From Chitinophaga barathri (lineage in GTDB: Bacteria > Bacteroidota > Bacteroidia > Chitinophagales > Chitinophagaceae): DNA of 64,000 bases. A model generated the notes under the pieces. It was not told the DNA's origin. It did not search any database and saw only the letters and a list, made by a program, of their open reading frames with translations. The stretch covers positions 496,001 through 560,000 of the forward strand of contig NZ_RMBX01000001.1 in assembly GCF_003807585.1 (NCBI RefSeq), written 5' to 3'. This document shows, in pieces, positions 27,254 to 35,855 of the stretch. Numbering within the stretch: position 1 is the stretch's first letter; every line of letters begins with the position of its first letter. The position numbers were made by a program, and so were the translations under genes.

Positions 27254-28019
27254 CTTGCTCGTTTTTGTAATTGCGTAAAAAAAGGTTCCAATCGTACTTT
27301 TTAAATTCCAGGAAAGGACTTTTGCCGGGAGGGATAATGTGCAACTCCCTTAAAATGCTTAAAATTCCTTTTTTACCTCCGAAGTCCCCTCTGAACCAGC
27401 CCATGATGGCCGGTACATACACCCTATTTTCTTTCTCGTTATAGGTTGATTCTCCAGAGAGATACACTTTTGTGGCAATTTCCAACTGCTGGTCAAGCCT
27501 GGCTGCATCATAGAACGCTATCGGCGGGCAACTTTTTGCACCGCAGTTTAATGCAAAATGTATCCGGTAATCCAGTTCTTCTACCCGTAACTTTTTCTCT
27601 ATCCCGGATGGAAACGTTTTGTTGAGATAACCAAGGCTCCATTTAATTTTCGAGCGTCTTAATATACCATGCTCAATATCGTCCAGGCTGAATTCCATCC
27701 CGGCGATCCTTATTTGCTTTTTGCCGAAAAAAGCGCGCCTGTTCTTGTAGGCTCCCGTGTTTTCGGTTAATATAACCTGTGTGTAAGCATTATAAATGTT
27801 TAACCAAAAAGCTTTTTTTTGGGCATCCGTTTTCAGTTGCGCTGCGAGTAAAGCCGGTTCTATTTTAGCCAGTTCTGTGATAATGCTATCTACCGGCCCG
27901 CCCGTCCTGGCATTATACAATAATTGCTGGGAAAGCGGTAAAAGACCAGTATCATCCGGGGAACGTTGAAAAACAGGATGGGTAAGCGTGGAAAACAACA
28001 ATAGCTTAATGAATAACAA
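27246..28019 (-). CDS. DUF547 protein in the arsenosugar operon
   Basis: 257 residues with an N-terminal hydrophobic segment (a likely signal peptide, LLLFSTLTHPVF). The DUF547 core includes AFWLNIYNAYTQVILTEN and the conserved Cys motif HFALNCGAKSCPPIAF. DUF547 proteins are of unknown activity with a papain-like or transglutaminase-like look. The gene is second in the operon, after a 45-base gap, and overlaps the next gene. A periplasmic location is inferred from the N terminus. Confidence 0.88.
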   Translation of the reverse strand: MLFIKLLLFSTLTHPVFQRSPDDTGLLPLSQQLLYNARTGGPVDSIITELAKIEPALLAAQLKTDAQKKAFWLNIYNAYTQVILTENTGAYKNRRAFFGKKQIRIAGMEFSLDDIEHGILRRSKIKWSLGYLNKTFPSGIEKKLRVEELDYRIHFALNCGAKSCPPIAFYDAARLDQQLEIATKVYLSGESTYNEKENRVYVPAIMGWFRGDFGGKKGILSILRELHIIPPGKSPFLEFKKYDWNLFLRNYKNEQDG

Positions 28020-28064
28020 GCGCGTTTTTATTGAATGTACGAATAATTGCCTGAAAAGGTTTTG

Positions 28065-28763
28065 TCAGCGGCTATCTTTGGGATGGCGGATCATGGAGTG
28101 ATAGGTTTGCCTGATAACTGAAGGATCCTCACCCCTGCTGAATAGCCGGAAGGCTGTAAAATTCGCCCTTTGAACTTTCCACCAGCTGTTCTGGTCGTAT
28201 TTCCTGGCGGAAACCACAACGTCTTTGGGAATTATTCTGAACCGCTCTGATATTCTTATCCTTTTGATCAGGTCGTATTCTTCCATAATAACATACTTTT
28301 CGTCGTAGCCATTGCAGCGATCAAAAACATCTTTTTTCACGAACAGCGTCTCATCGCCGCCACTGGTCCACAAGCGGTCAAAGCGGGTAAACCAGGCGTT
28401 CAGCTTCAGCATCATTTTCCCGGAAGCGAACCGGAAGCGGAAACGGCCGGCGGCAAACCCTTCGTGTACGGCTTGCATAATATCCGCGGCGTATGTAACA
28501 GGCGGAAGCACATCCGCATGTACGAAGTAGAGTATGTTACCGGAAGCCTTCCGGGCGCCGAAATTCATCTGGAACGCGCGGCTGACCTTCGGCACTGCGA
28601 AAACGGTCGCACCGAGGCTTTCAGCTATCATTCGGGTGTGGTCTGTTGGAGAGGCATCCACAACAATAATCTCAACAATTTCAAGCCGGCCCAAAACCAG
28701 CCGCTGGATGCAGTTGCCAATATGATCCGCTTCATTTAATGTGGGAATTATAATGCTGATCAT
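28065..28763 (-). CDS. TIGR04283-type arsenosugar biosynthesis glycosyltransferase
   Basis: 232 residues, a GT-A family 2 glycosyltransferase. The start at 28763 gives the usual opening MISIIIPTLNEADHIGNCI. The metal-binding stretch is YFVHADVLPP, and the C-terminal half has the acceptor-site region IMEEYDLIKRIRISERFRI. It is the first gene of the arsenosugar operon. It begins only 18 bases after the end of a tRNA-type terminator, so its own promoter is not obvious. Confidence 0.92.
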   Translation of the reverse strand: MISIIIPTLNEADHIGNCIQRLVLGRLEIVEIIVVDASPTDHTRMIAESLGATVFAVPKVSRAFQMNFGARKASGNILYFVHADVLPPVTYAADIMQAVHEGFAAGRFRFRFASGKMMLKLNAWFTRFDRLWTSGGDETLFVKKDVFDRCNGYDEKYVIMEEYDLIKRIRISERFRIIPKDVVVSARKYDQNSWWKVQRANFTAFRLFSRGEDPSVIRQTYHSMIRHPKDSR

Positions 28764-28780
28764 GCTATGCAAGATAAAAC

Positions 28781-28809
28781 AAAAAAAAGGCCACCATTGC
28801 TGATGACCT
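28781..28809 (-). terminator. Terminator downstream of a tRNA 3' end
   Basis: On the minus strand AGGTCATC and GGTGGCCT pair over 8 bp (two G-T wobbles) around a 6-base loop, followed by eight Ts (28788-28781). It lies just after the tRNA-like fragment, which is where a tRNA gene's terminator should be. It separates the fragment from the arsenosugar operon. Confidence 0.75.
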
Positions 28810-28817
28810 CTTTAAAG

Positions 28818-28843
28818 CTTGTCGGGACGACAAGATTCGAACT
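28818..28843 (-). other. tRNA 3'-end fragment, putative attR of an ICE
   Basis: On the minus strand AGTTCGAATCTTGTCGTCCC continues into GACAAG. This has a T-loop (TTCGAAT), the 3' strand of a T-stem (CTTGT) and an acceptor-stem 3' strand (CGTCCCG) with discriminator A, as in a tRNA starting CGGGACG (for example tRNA-Pro). Upstream of AG the sequence no longer pairs as a T-stem (CTC where CAA is needed), so only about 24 bases of the tRNA remain. The core also forms an inverted repeat (CTTGTCG/CGACAAG). Everything to its right is element-like, and everything to its left is chromosomal. Confidence 0.7.
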
Positions 28844-29198
28844 GAGTTTCAAAATGCCCGCCCATCAAAGGTTTCAAGGCATTCATTATTTTTACTCATG
28901 ACTTTACTCATAGCGTCCTATCAATGCCAATACTTTATGCAAAGTATTGACTTTCAGTATTTTATAAGCCTGTAAAATGATATATAAGATACTTCAAAAA
29001 TAGATCTCCGTCTTCCACCATTTTTACAGATAATAGACCAAAACGCAAAGAACTGTTGTAAAATTAATAAAATTCCGGATTTCATCGTCACATATGTTTT
29101 GTAACAATAATAAGTAATGGGGGCACCATCTTCCTCGGAGATCTTCCGGAAAATGAGTCTTCAATTTGAGCATCTTCAACCGAAGCACTCCCTTCAAC
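28844..29198. other. Non-coding left end of the putative ICE
   Basis: 355 bases with no supported gene, running inward from the attachment fragment. A 20-codon frame on the minus strand (MSKVMSKNNECLETFDGRAF, about 28850-28912) is present, preceded immediately by two stop codons in frame. It may be the end of an eroded gene or a tiny peptide next to att. The stretch 28,915-29,050 is A/T-rich. No integrase is visible here. Confidence 0.4.
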
Positions 29199-29468
29199 TC
29201 ATAACTTCCCCTGGTGAAATTCACGAAGCCAGTCGCCCATTTCTCTTGCACCTTTCGCCAGTTCTTGAGCGTCGCTGGTGAGCCAGGCGCCCAGGATGGA
29301 TTCAAAATTCTGCGATGCGTTGAAAGAATTTTGTTGAAAAGTGCATTTCAAATTTTGAAGATGATTTTCGCAAATCCATTGCCCTGGCTGGGAGCCTCTT
29401 CGCATCCAATATCTGATTGTCATTTGGCGTTGATTTTTTATATACGTTAAAATGAACATGTGATCCAT
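29199..29468 (-). CDS. Possible 89-residue orphan protein
   Basis: A frame of 89 residues with internal Met candidates. The C-terminal part (ESILGAWLTSDAQELAKGAR, then EMGDWLREFHQGKL) has a helical, acidic look typical of real proteins. The N-terminal part is less convincing, so the true start may be at 29423 (MTIRYWMRRG). It lies between the att end and a putative metalloprotease gene. I recognise no family. It could be an antitoxin-size protein or a remnant. Confidence 0.3.
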   Translation of the reverse strand: MDHMFILTYIKNQRQMTIRYWMRRGSQPGQWICENHLQNLKCTFQQNSFNASQNFESILGAWLTSDAQELAKGAREMGDWLREFHQGKL

Positions 29469-29625
29469 GGAGCATTTACATTGCGAAAAACACCATTCGC
29501 TCCATCACTTTGAAACTACAATGGTACAGCAATTAGCCCTATAGTCATCAATTTTTGATATCAATTCCGATACTTCTTGGCCTGCTACCACTGGAAGACG
29601 GGACCACTCAAATGAATTGTACCGC

Positions 29626-30951
29626 CTAATCTTCCTCCCGCTGTTGGATGAGCACGCCATTCAGAAAGATGTCTTTCTTTTTTAAACCATAAAGCGCCCA
29701 AGCTGCGGCATATGGACATCCTTGCTCGTCGCTTGCTCGTTGCCATGGCCGGGTCTCACAACGATCGTCAATTTCGTGGTTTTGAGATGAGCGACATGTT
29801 CTCATAAGGCTGCACGGCCTTTCTCCTTCCAACAGAAACTTGCTAAGTTGCCATGCTACCCGAAAGTGCGCAGGATCTGCATTGTTCTGTAGCCGCTCAA
29901 GTCCAAGTGGAACACGCACCCACCTAAATCCATTGTTATTAATGGATAACGGGCCGCCTAAAAAATTGAAGGTTTTATAAAATTCATGACTTAGTGCGGT
30001 GTCGCGACTAAATATTTCCACCATGAAATAGGGATTTTGCTCCCTTATAATTCTTCCTCGTTCAACACTTGCCTGTAGTAACTCTTTGGTACCGGTATAG
30101 AACTCGTGCCTGTATAAGGCATCACTTATGTGTTGAATTGCCTGGTCTGCATGTCTTGAGTAACCGATAAGGTCCCATTGAATTTTATCATAGAAAGCAT
30201 AGCTAAAATCGATCATCTCCTTGCCGCTTGCCGGCACAAATTGCATTCGAGCCATTTCTTGAACAATTTTCACAAAGGCCCACCCAGGCATATTATACAG
30301 CAATGAAGCATCACATAAGGCAAAAACCAATTCGTCGCTTGCATTCAGTGCTGGATATAGATGATGAACCAAGTCCGCTGCAACTTTATAAGGATATCGA
30401 GGAAGGGAATTTAGGTTTGGGAAAAATTTCTTTTCTACCAAATACGCCATTGTCTCCGATACGGCAGCCTCCCCAAAAGTAAATCGCTTTTCCTGGGCTC
30501 TCGGCTCGTCACTCTGCAACCTAAGTTTAATGGCCGTTGCAGTTGAATTAGCATAGTAATCAAGGATCATTGGATTATGTTCCTCCAATACCTCAACAAT
30601 ATGATATGTATCGGCCACCTCCAAAGTCACTCCCGTCATTTGACCACTACCGCGTAACGTTTCCAAGAAATCCAGGTGCCGCTTTTGCTCTTCAGCCGTG
30701 GGGTTAGTCATGGGCACTTCAAACTCCATAATTGTATCTGGCTGAATAGAAGAAACAAGCTGTCTGAGACAATCAAACGCACGCCATATCTTGCTGAGAC
30801 CGCTGCAGGTCGATACATCCTGGATATAGTGAAGATATTCGTGATAATAGGTGCCTTGATCGGCCTCGATGAGCTGGGCGATGTTTATAAGAGGCTGATC
30901 GGTATCAACGAAAATTTCAAGGAAAGAAGTAAGGTAACGTCCATTTTCCAT
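29626..30951 (-). CDS. Putative zinc metalloprotease with HEYLH motif
   Basis: 441 residues, no signal peptide, so cytoplasmic. An HExxH motif at 37-41 (YYHEYLHYIQDVS) is followed far downstream by FGEAAVSETMAYLVEKK. Its Glu161 or Glu166 would be the third zinc ligand of a gluzincin-like enzyme. The middle is helical (WAFVKIVQEMARMQFV). The C-terminal region carries Cys and His residues (CSLMRTCRSS, CETRPWQ, GCPYAAAW) that could bind a second metal. I cannot name the family. It lies just inside the ICE end among orphan genes and near a TIR protein, so a role in defence or in cleavage of a partner is plausible but inferred. Confidence 0.72.
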   Translation of the reverse strand: MENGRYLTSFLEIFVDTDQPLINIAQLIEADQGTYYHEYLHYIQDVSTCSGLSKIWRAFDCLRQLVSSIQPDTIMEFEVPMTNPTAEEQKRHLDFLETLRGSGQMTGVTLEVADTYHIVEVLEEHNPMILDYYANSTATAIKLRLQSDEPRAQEKRFTFGEAAVSETMAYLVEKKFFPNLNSLPRYPYKVAADLVHHLYPALNASDELVFALCDASLLYNMPGWAFVKIVQEMARMQFVPASGKEMIDFSYAFYDKIQWDLIGYSRHADQAIQHISDALYRHEFYTGTKELLQASVERGRIIREQNPYFMVEIFSRDTALSHEFYKTFNFLGGPLSINNNGFRWVRVPLGLERLQNNADPAHFRVAWQLSKFLLEGERPCSLMRTCRSSQNHEIDDRCETRPWQRASDEQGCPYAAAWALYGLKKKDIFLNGVLIQQREED

Positions 30952-31211
30952 ATAGGGATCAGTTGAAACTGCTAAACACTAATGTACGGAATTAGGATGA
31001 TGTCGAAATTCATAAAAAAGACTTATTTTAACCACAACTTATAATCTTCGCCTATACAAGTGAGTTAGAAAAGGTATTGAACCTGATCGATTCCAAGTCA
31101 GTTTCAACCCATCGGCGATAGAACATAGCACTAAAAACTGAAAAATAGTGCAGAAACCTAATTTATACTATTTATTTTACATTTATATCATGCAGATTAT
31201 AAAATAGAAGT

Positions 31212-31496
31212 ATGAAAGAACTGTTCGTAAAGGTAAGGTACTGGACACTGTACGTAATGGATTATATCGTATGCTTAGCTGGTTCATCTGTCGTTATGTT
31301 CTACGTGGCCCTGGAAGCGGGAAAGGCCGCCCACCGCGAACAAGGGATAGCTTTGCCCTCCATACCTGAAACAGTTTTCTTCGTTGTTGGTTGGACAATA
31401 GGCTGCGCCGCCTTTTGGCTTATTTTTCGATTGTTTTTAATAAAATGGACCAGATTTAAGGCCGGTAATGATCTCGGAAAAAAAAGCCGTAATTGA
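31212..31496 (+). CDS. Small two-helix membrane protein, unknown
   Basis: 94 residues with two predicted membrane helices (about 13-33, LYVMDYIVCLAGSSVVMFYV; about 52-72, TVFFVVGWTIGCAAFWLIFR) and a basic C terminus. Its end overlaps the next frame by 29 bases, which suggests a coupled pair. The family is not recognised. It lies in the ICE cargo region. Confidence 0.5.
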   Translation: MKELFVKVRYWTLYVMDYIVCLAGSSVVMFYVALEAGKAAHREQGIALPSIPETVFFVVGWTIGCAAFWLIFRLFLIKWTRFKAGNDLGKKSRN

Positions 31497-31704
31497 AAAA
31501 TACCTGCCGGCAATATACGGCATTCTGACCCGCACCTTAGACCGGGCTGCAGCGGCCCGCGCCCTGGAAGAAATATTTACCACAACCGTTTTCATCCAAG
31601 ACGACTTAACCTTCTGGATTCAGGCCACGACAAAGCATCTACGTGATAACGGCACTCCAAAGCAGCAAATATTATTAGCAGTAATTCCACCAAAAGTATT
31701 ATAA
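31468..31704 (+). CDS. Small helical protein, unknown
   Basis: 78 residues, predicted mostly helical and soluble (KKAVIEKYLPAIYGILTRTL, DRAAAARALEEIFTTT). The start lies inside the end of the preceding membrane-protein gene, in another frame. It is followed by a strong terminator at 31864. The protein is not recognised. A partner role for the small membrane protein is inferred only from overlap. Confidence 0.5.
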   Translation: MISEKKAVIEKYLPAIYGILTRTLDRAAAARALEEIFTTTVFIQDDLTFWIQATTKHLRDNGTPKQQILLAVIPPKVL

Positions 31705-31863
31705 AGACTATTCGGATTGTATAGGCTATTTCAATTGAATCAAGAGAGAAGGTTCGCATGTGGTATGATTGGAATAACAGGTGATTAACGACACAGCATA
31801 TGAATAAAATGCAATTTGTTCTTTGTGTCGGGAATTGAGAGCCTGGCATAAAATTCTAAAAGG

Positions 31864-31909
31864 AAAAAATCAACCGGCATTGGTGTCGTCCAGTGCTGGT
31901 TGATTTTTT
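31864..31909. terminator. Strong bidirectional terminator
   Basis: A 20-bp stem (AAAAAATCAACCGGCATTGG against CCAGTGCTGGTTGATTTTTT, with a few G-T wobbles) surrounds a 6-base loop, flanked by A- and T-runs. It lies 160 bases after the 31.2-31.7 kb pair. The remainder of 31705-32149 has no supported gene. Confidence 0.93.
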
Positions 31910-32149
31910 ATTCTATCCTTACAAAAAAAAGTTCCAGCACACGACCATGCCGGAACGAAGTGTTCGAGAAAATGTTGAATTTACTTTGAACTTTTTCTTA
32001 AGTGTTACGGCACTCAAAAAACGCACTCTCTTCAATGTAAGAACTTTCAGGATGTATTTATGTTAATCATTGGTTAGTAAAAGTTTCTTTCGGTTTCACC
32101 CTAAAAAGCTGTTTTTGCGTCTTTAGTATTGACACAACATAACCCTTAT

Positions 32150-32551
32150 ATGTATTTATTCCCTGCGGTAACTCTAGCGTTACTGAGCTGCTGTATATTT
32201 TCGACTTGTAAACCTCGCACCCATGCTGTAATTCACCACGAAGTAAAGTACCCGCCTGATTTTGATACGGTAAAATACCGACAGGCCAATATGAATCCAA
32301 AAGAAATCACTTTATTACGGATGATGGCCCCACAAGACAGGATGAGGCCAAACGGTTATTTTTACGGCCCGGCAGGCGTTTATCCTAACGGTGACGTTTC
32401 AATTGAAATGTTGAAGCAAAGCCCTACCTATCCTGAGAACGGGGAGATTAAAATTTTTTATAAATATCTTGAAGAGACAACACCTCTTAGGCCGTGGCGT
32501 TTAGCAAAGACAGACACCTTCCATTTTAACTTTGGGCCCAAAGATCATTAG
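32150..32551 (+). CDS. Lipoprotein-like secreted protein, unknown
   Basis: About 133 residues from the ATG at 32150 (a start at 32129 is also possible). The N terminus is a hydrophobic signal with cysteines (LFPAVTLALLSCCIFSTC). The mature part is short and beta-rich (GDVSIEMLKQSPTYPENGEI, FYKYLEETTPL). I do not recognise the family. It is alone, convergent with the outer-membrane protein gene. Confidence 0.55.
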   Translation: MYLFPAVTLALLSCCIFSTCKPRTHAVIHHEVKYPPDFDTVKYRQANMNPKEITLLRMMAPQDRMRPNGYFYGPAGVYPNGDVSIEMLKQSPTYPENGEIKIFYKYLEETTPLRPWRLAKTDTFHFNFGPKDH

Positions 32552-32630
32552 CATTGTAGCCATCAGTGGTAAGGAAAGTTTCCGTTTAATGACTTCCGGT
32601 GTAACATTGAAAAAAGCCGATGCGTCGACG

Positions 32631-35303
32631 TTACAAATTGTCAATTTTCCACGTAATAGATGCAAGGTAATACCTGCGCAGTAATTCTGCCGTCGTTGTC
32701 TCGGTATAAACCGGAGTTATGGAGTTCTGAAAAAGCGCGTTGCGGTTGAGTAGATCGAAACCTGCCAACCGTAAGATCCATTTCCTGTTCCGGGTAAAGT
32801 AGTAATTGACCGACGCGTTCCAAACGGCTGCCGTTGCCGGGTTCCCGCCGCCGTCACGCTGGTTGTACTGATAGTTGAAAGTATTTTCAATCACCAGGCG
32901 TGGGCTCCAGTTGAACTGCGCAAAAACTGCCCCGGTCATAGTGGTGGAAGTGACCTTGTCGGACATTGGCAGTGAATACCGGGTAGCCGAATAGGCGACA
33001 GAGACGCTGGGCTGAATCGTTATTTTCTCCTTAAAACTGTACTGCATTGAGAGCCGCGGCGCCAGGCCCAGGATACGGAATCGGTTCTCAAATTTGTTAG
33101 AGTAAGACACATTTACATTGCTAAATACGCTCGTGCCGATAGAAAACCTGATTGCCGACGCGCCCCGCCGCCAGGAAGCGCTGTAGTTGAGGTTACCACT
33201 CAGTGAAAAGTTGCCATCGCTGTTGATCGGCCGGGTATGTTGCACGGAATCGAGCCATGTTTCCTCAACGATCAGATTTGTCGAGCCGGTATAGGCGAGG
33301 GCGCCGCTCCAGTAAGACGCACCGCGGTTCTGCTGAATTTCGGCGGAGACGTTGTGAGTAAAGGACGGCTTCAGCTCCGGATTACCATGTCGGACATACA
33401 GCGGGTTGGTGATGTCGGGAACTGGTTGGAGCTGCTGCAGGGAGGGTTGTCTGGAAAAGCCATTGTAACGAAGGGTCACTGACGCTGCATCCCCAAACCT
33501 GCGCATCAGGATAGCGGCAGGCTGAAAATTGGTGACCCGCTGTTCCAGGTCCGGAAGACCACCACCTGCAGCACTTCGAAGCTGGTTGCCCTGTAAGCCG
33601 GCGCCGATCTCCAGAATGGTCCGTTCACCGTTGTATTGAACTGATGCCATGGGTGATTGTGAAAGAAACCGACTGGTGAAGTGGTTACTAAAAGCATGAT
33701 CTGCCAGGATGTAACCGCCCGTGACAGTGTCCTTCCTGAAAGCATCCCGGTTGCTGATGCTTCTGGTCATGCTCAAGTTGTAGGCAAGCCGTAGACTCCA
33801 CCTTGGCAGCAGCGGTTCAGTCCAAGCAACGGAGAGCGCCACCGTCGGGCCGCCGCCGGAGATCTTCACATATTGGTCGATGACTGTTTGTTGCGCCGTT
33901 CCCTGCAGATTTTCATTGATGGAACTCAAGTTGTAATCGTCCCCATTGTTAGAGTTGTTGGAGAAATTCAGGTTTAGGGCGAAAATCCGGCCCCTCTTCT
34001 TGAATTTACGTCCCATAAAGAGCATCGAACTAAAGTTGGTAGTAACGGATTTCGAAAAGAGGTGATTGGCGCTTTCGTTGATTTTTGTTCCTGAAATCGT
34101 GGTGTTCGCGCCGCTGGTAAGTACGTTCGGTCGCGATCCGGAGTGCTGATACTGGCCACCGATCGTTAGTTCGGTCAGGCTGTCGGGGCGAAGCTCCAAC
34201 TGGAAGGTCGCCGAATGCCCAGTGGTACGGGTGTGGTTATCGGCGACAGATCTGAAATTATAGGCTGTATCCGGTAGTATATTACTGCGTTCCGTCTCAA
34301 TGAGGCTGCGCTGCATGTCTGCATTGAAAAAATAGCTGCCATTTAGCTTGAGTTTCGGTGTAGCCACCAGGCCGGCGTTGAGGCCAATGCCGGATTTGCG
34401 GATACGGGCAGGGGTGGTTGACCCGAGTGCCGACAAGGGCACAGCTCCTCCCCCATTGTTGTTGGTGTTATTAACATAGCCGATCAGGCTGAGCTGGGTT
34501 TTGCTGTCGAACTGATTGAGATTTGTACTGGCTTCATAACGATCGGCCGTCCCCGCCCCGACAGATGCGCGGCCAAACACCCCCTTCTTCTTGTCTTTCT
34601 TCAGTACCAGGTTGAGGACTTTACTATTTCCGGTGGGGGTGGCGCCGGTGAAGCGCTGCTCATTACTACGGGCATCAACCACCTGGATCTTATCGATAAT
34701 GTCGCGCGGCAGGTTTTTGGTGGTCAACCTCACGTCGGTCCCAAAAAAGTCGCGTCCATCCACCGTGATCTTTGCCACCGGCTTCCCGTTGACCGTGATA
34801 TTACCATCAATATCAACCTCCACGCCGGGCAGTTGCCGCAACAAATCTTCCACTACGCCGTTGACAGAGGTTTTGAAAGCTCCTGCAGAGAACTCCAGCG
34901 TATCCTTTTTTACCACCACCGGCGGGCGTAGCCTGGACACGATGACTTCATCGAGCGTCGTCACCTGGCGTGGCAAGCCAATGGTGCGGATGATAAGTTC
35001 CTTGCTCTCGGGTGGAATGATAAATTCCTGCTCATAGTTTTGCAGCCCCTTGAAAGAAATCACGATTTTACAGGGCCGTGCCTTTGGCACGTTTTGTATC
35101 GTAAACTCTCCTCTGCGGTTGGTGATGGTATAGGATACCAGGGCTGAATCGGCGGCAGTAAATACCGAAACGGTGGCAGCTTCCAGCGGCTGGGAAGTTG
35201 CCGAATCCGTTACAATGCCTTTCAATGGCGCATAGCCCATACGTTGCGCGGCAGCATTCCCATGGAAAAGCACGATAAGCATGACGATTGCGAAAATGCG
35301 CAT
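32631..35303 (-). CDS. Outer-membrane beta-barrel receptor-like protein (PF14905 type)
   Basis: 890 residues from 35303, which gives a signal peptide (MRIFAIVMLIVLFHGNAAAQ). A carboxypeptidase-regulatory-like fold (about 22-110, ATVSVFTAADSALVSYTITN) is followed by a plug-like domain (VEDLLRQLPGVEVDIDGNIT, VNGKPVAKITVDGRDFF). A long barrel of the outer-membrane beta-barrel family 3 type comes last. The end ...LASITWKIDNL lacks a typical terminal Phe. There is no STN domain and no FecR or SusD neighbour. As ICE cargo it may import or export a niche nutrient or be a phage or surface factor; the substrate is unknown. Confidence 0.88.
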   Translation of the reverse strand: MRIFAIVMLIVLFHGNAAAQRMGYAPLKGIVTDSATSQPLEAATVSVFTAADSALVSYTITNRRGEFTIQNVPKARPCKIVISFKGLQNYEQEFIIPPESKELIIRTIGLPRQVTTLDEVIVSRLRPPVVVKKDTLEFSAGAFKTSVNGVVEDLLRQLPGVEVDIDGNITVNGKPVAKITVDGRDFFGTDVRLTTKNLPRDIIDKIQVVDARSNEQRFTGATPTGNSKVLNLVLKKDKKKGVFGRASVGAGTADRYEASTNLNQFDSKTQLSLIGYVNNTNNNGGGAVPLSALGSTTPARIRKSGIGLNAGLVATPKLKLNGSYFFNADMQRSLIETERSNILPDTAYNFRSVADNHTRTTGHSATFQLELRPDSLTELTIGGQYQHSGSRPNVLTSGANTTISGTKINESANHLFSKSVTTNFSSMLFMGRKFKKRGRIFALNLNFSNNSNNGDDYNLSSINENLQGTAQQTVIDQYVKISGGGPTVALSVAWTEPLLPRWSLRLAYNLSMTRSISNRDAFRKDTVTGGYILADHAFSNHFTSRFLSQSPMASVQYNGERTILEIGAGLQGNQLRSAAGGGLPDLEQRVTNFQPAAILMRRFGDAASVTLRYNGFSRQPSLQQLQPVPDITNPLYVRHGNPELKPSFTHNVSAEIQQNRGASYWSGALAYTGSTNLIVEETWLDSVQHTRPINSDGNFSLSGNLNYSASWRRGASAIRFSIGTSVFSNVNVSYSNKFENRFRILGLAPRLSMQYSFKEKITIQPSVSVAYSATRYSLPMSDKVTSTTMTGAVFAQFNWSPRLVIENTFNYQYNQRDGGGNPATAAVWNASVNYYFTRNRKWILRLAGFDLLNRNALFQNSITPVYTETTTAELLRRYYLASITWKIDNL

Positions 35304-35438
35304 ACACCGGTAATTGGTGGCCAACCTGCCCGTTTATAAAATTACTGCCTTTGTCGCCCGCAAATGTAATGGGTGCCACCTGATTTATATTGAGATCGGA
35401 AGTATTTTCGGCGGCGGTAGAGGCCATCAATTCTATTG

Positions 35439-35678
35439 TTATGGCTGCTCGCCGCTGACCTCATAAAAGATATCGACCAGTATGCCAATGTCGTCCCCTG
35501 TACTCCATTCGGGAGCCTTTTGATATTCAAAGGTCCTTCTGCCGTCTCTCATCAGAAACTGGCCCTGATAGTAATTATCAATGTAAAGATGCCATTGGTG
35601 AAGTGAGCCAGACACCGGGCAGATATCTACTACTTTGCTCTCTTCTCCGAAAGTCGCCACATACCGGATGCCTTTCAT
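35439..35678 (-). CDS. 79-residue orphan protein
   Basis: A compact, beta-rich small protein (VATFGEESKVVDICPVSGSL, HLYIDNYYQGQFLMRDG) with an acidic C terminus. The composition is protein-like. It is separated from the outer-membrane gene by 135 bases and from the next orphan by 177 bases. The family is not recognised. Confidence 0.45.
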   Translation of the reverse strand: MKGIRYVATFGEESKVVDICPVSGSLHQWHLYIDNYYQGQFLMRDGRRTFEYQKAPEWSTGDDIGILVDIFYEVSGEQP

Positions 35679-35855
35679 CTGGCAAAGCTACGATTAACTC
35701 CACGGAGAAGAAATAGGTGTCAACCACCCCCCAATACCTAACCTGAACTTTTATTTAACGGCCAGCCGCTGCTGGTCCCCTTTCCAGGTTGCTGAAATCA
35801 ACGCGCCGATCATTTTTTAGTAAATCGGGCATTGCAATCTTCCACTTGGGCACTT

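Noticed and set aside
28818..28900. Complete tRNA gene
   Set aside because: Only the T-loop and acceptor 3' strand are present; the T-stem 5' strand, anticodon arm and D arm are missing.
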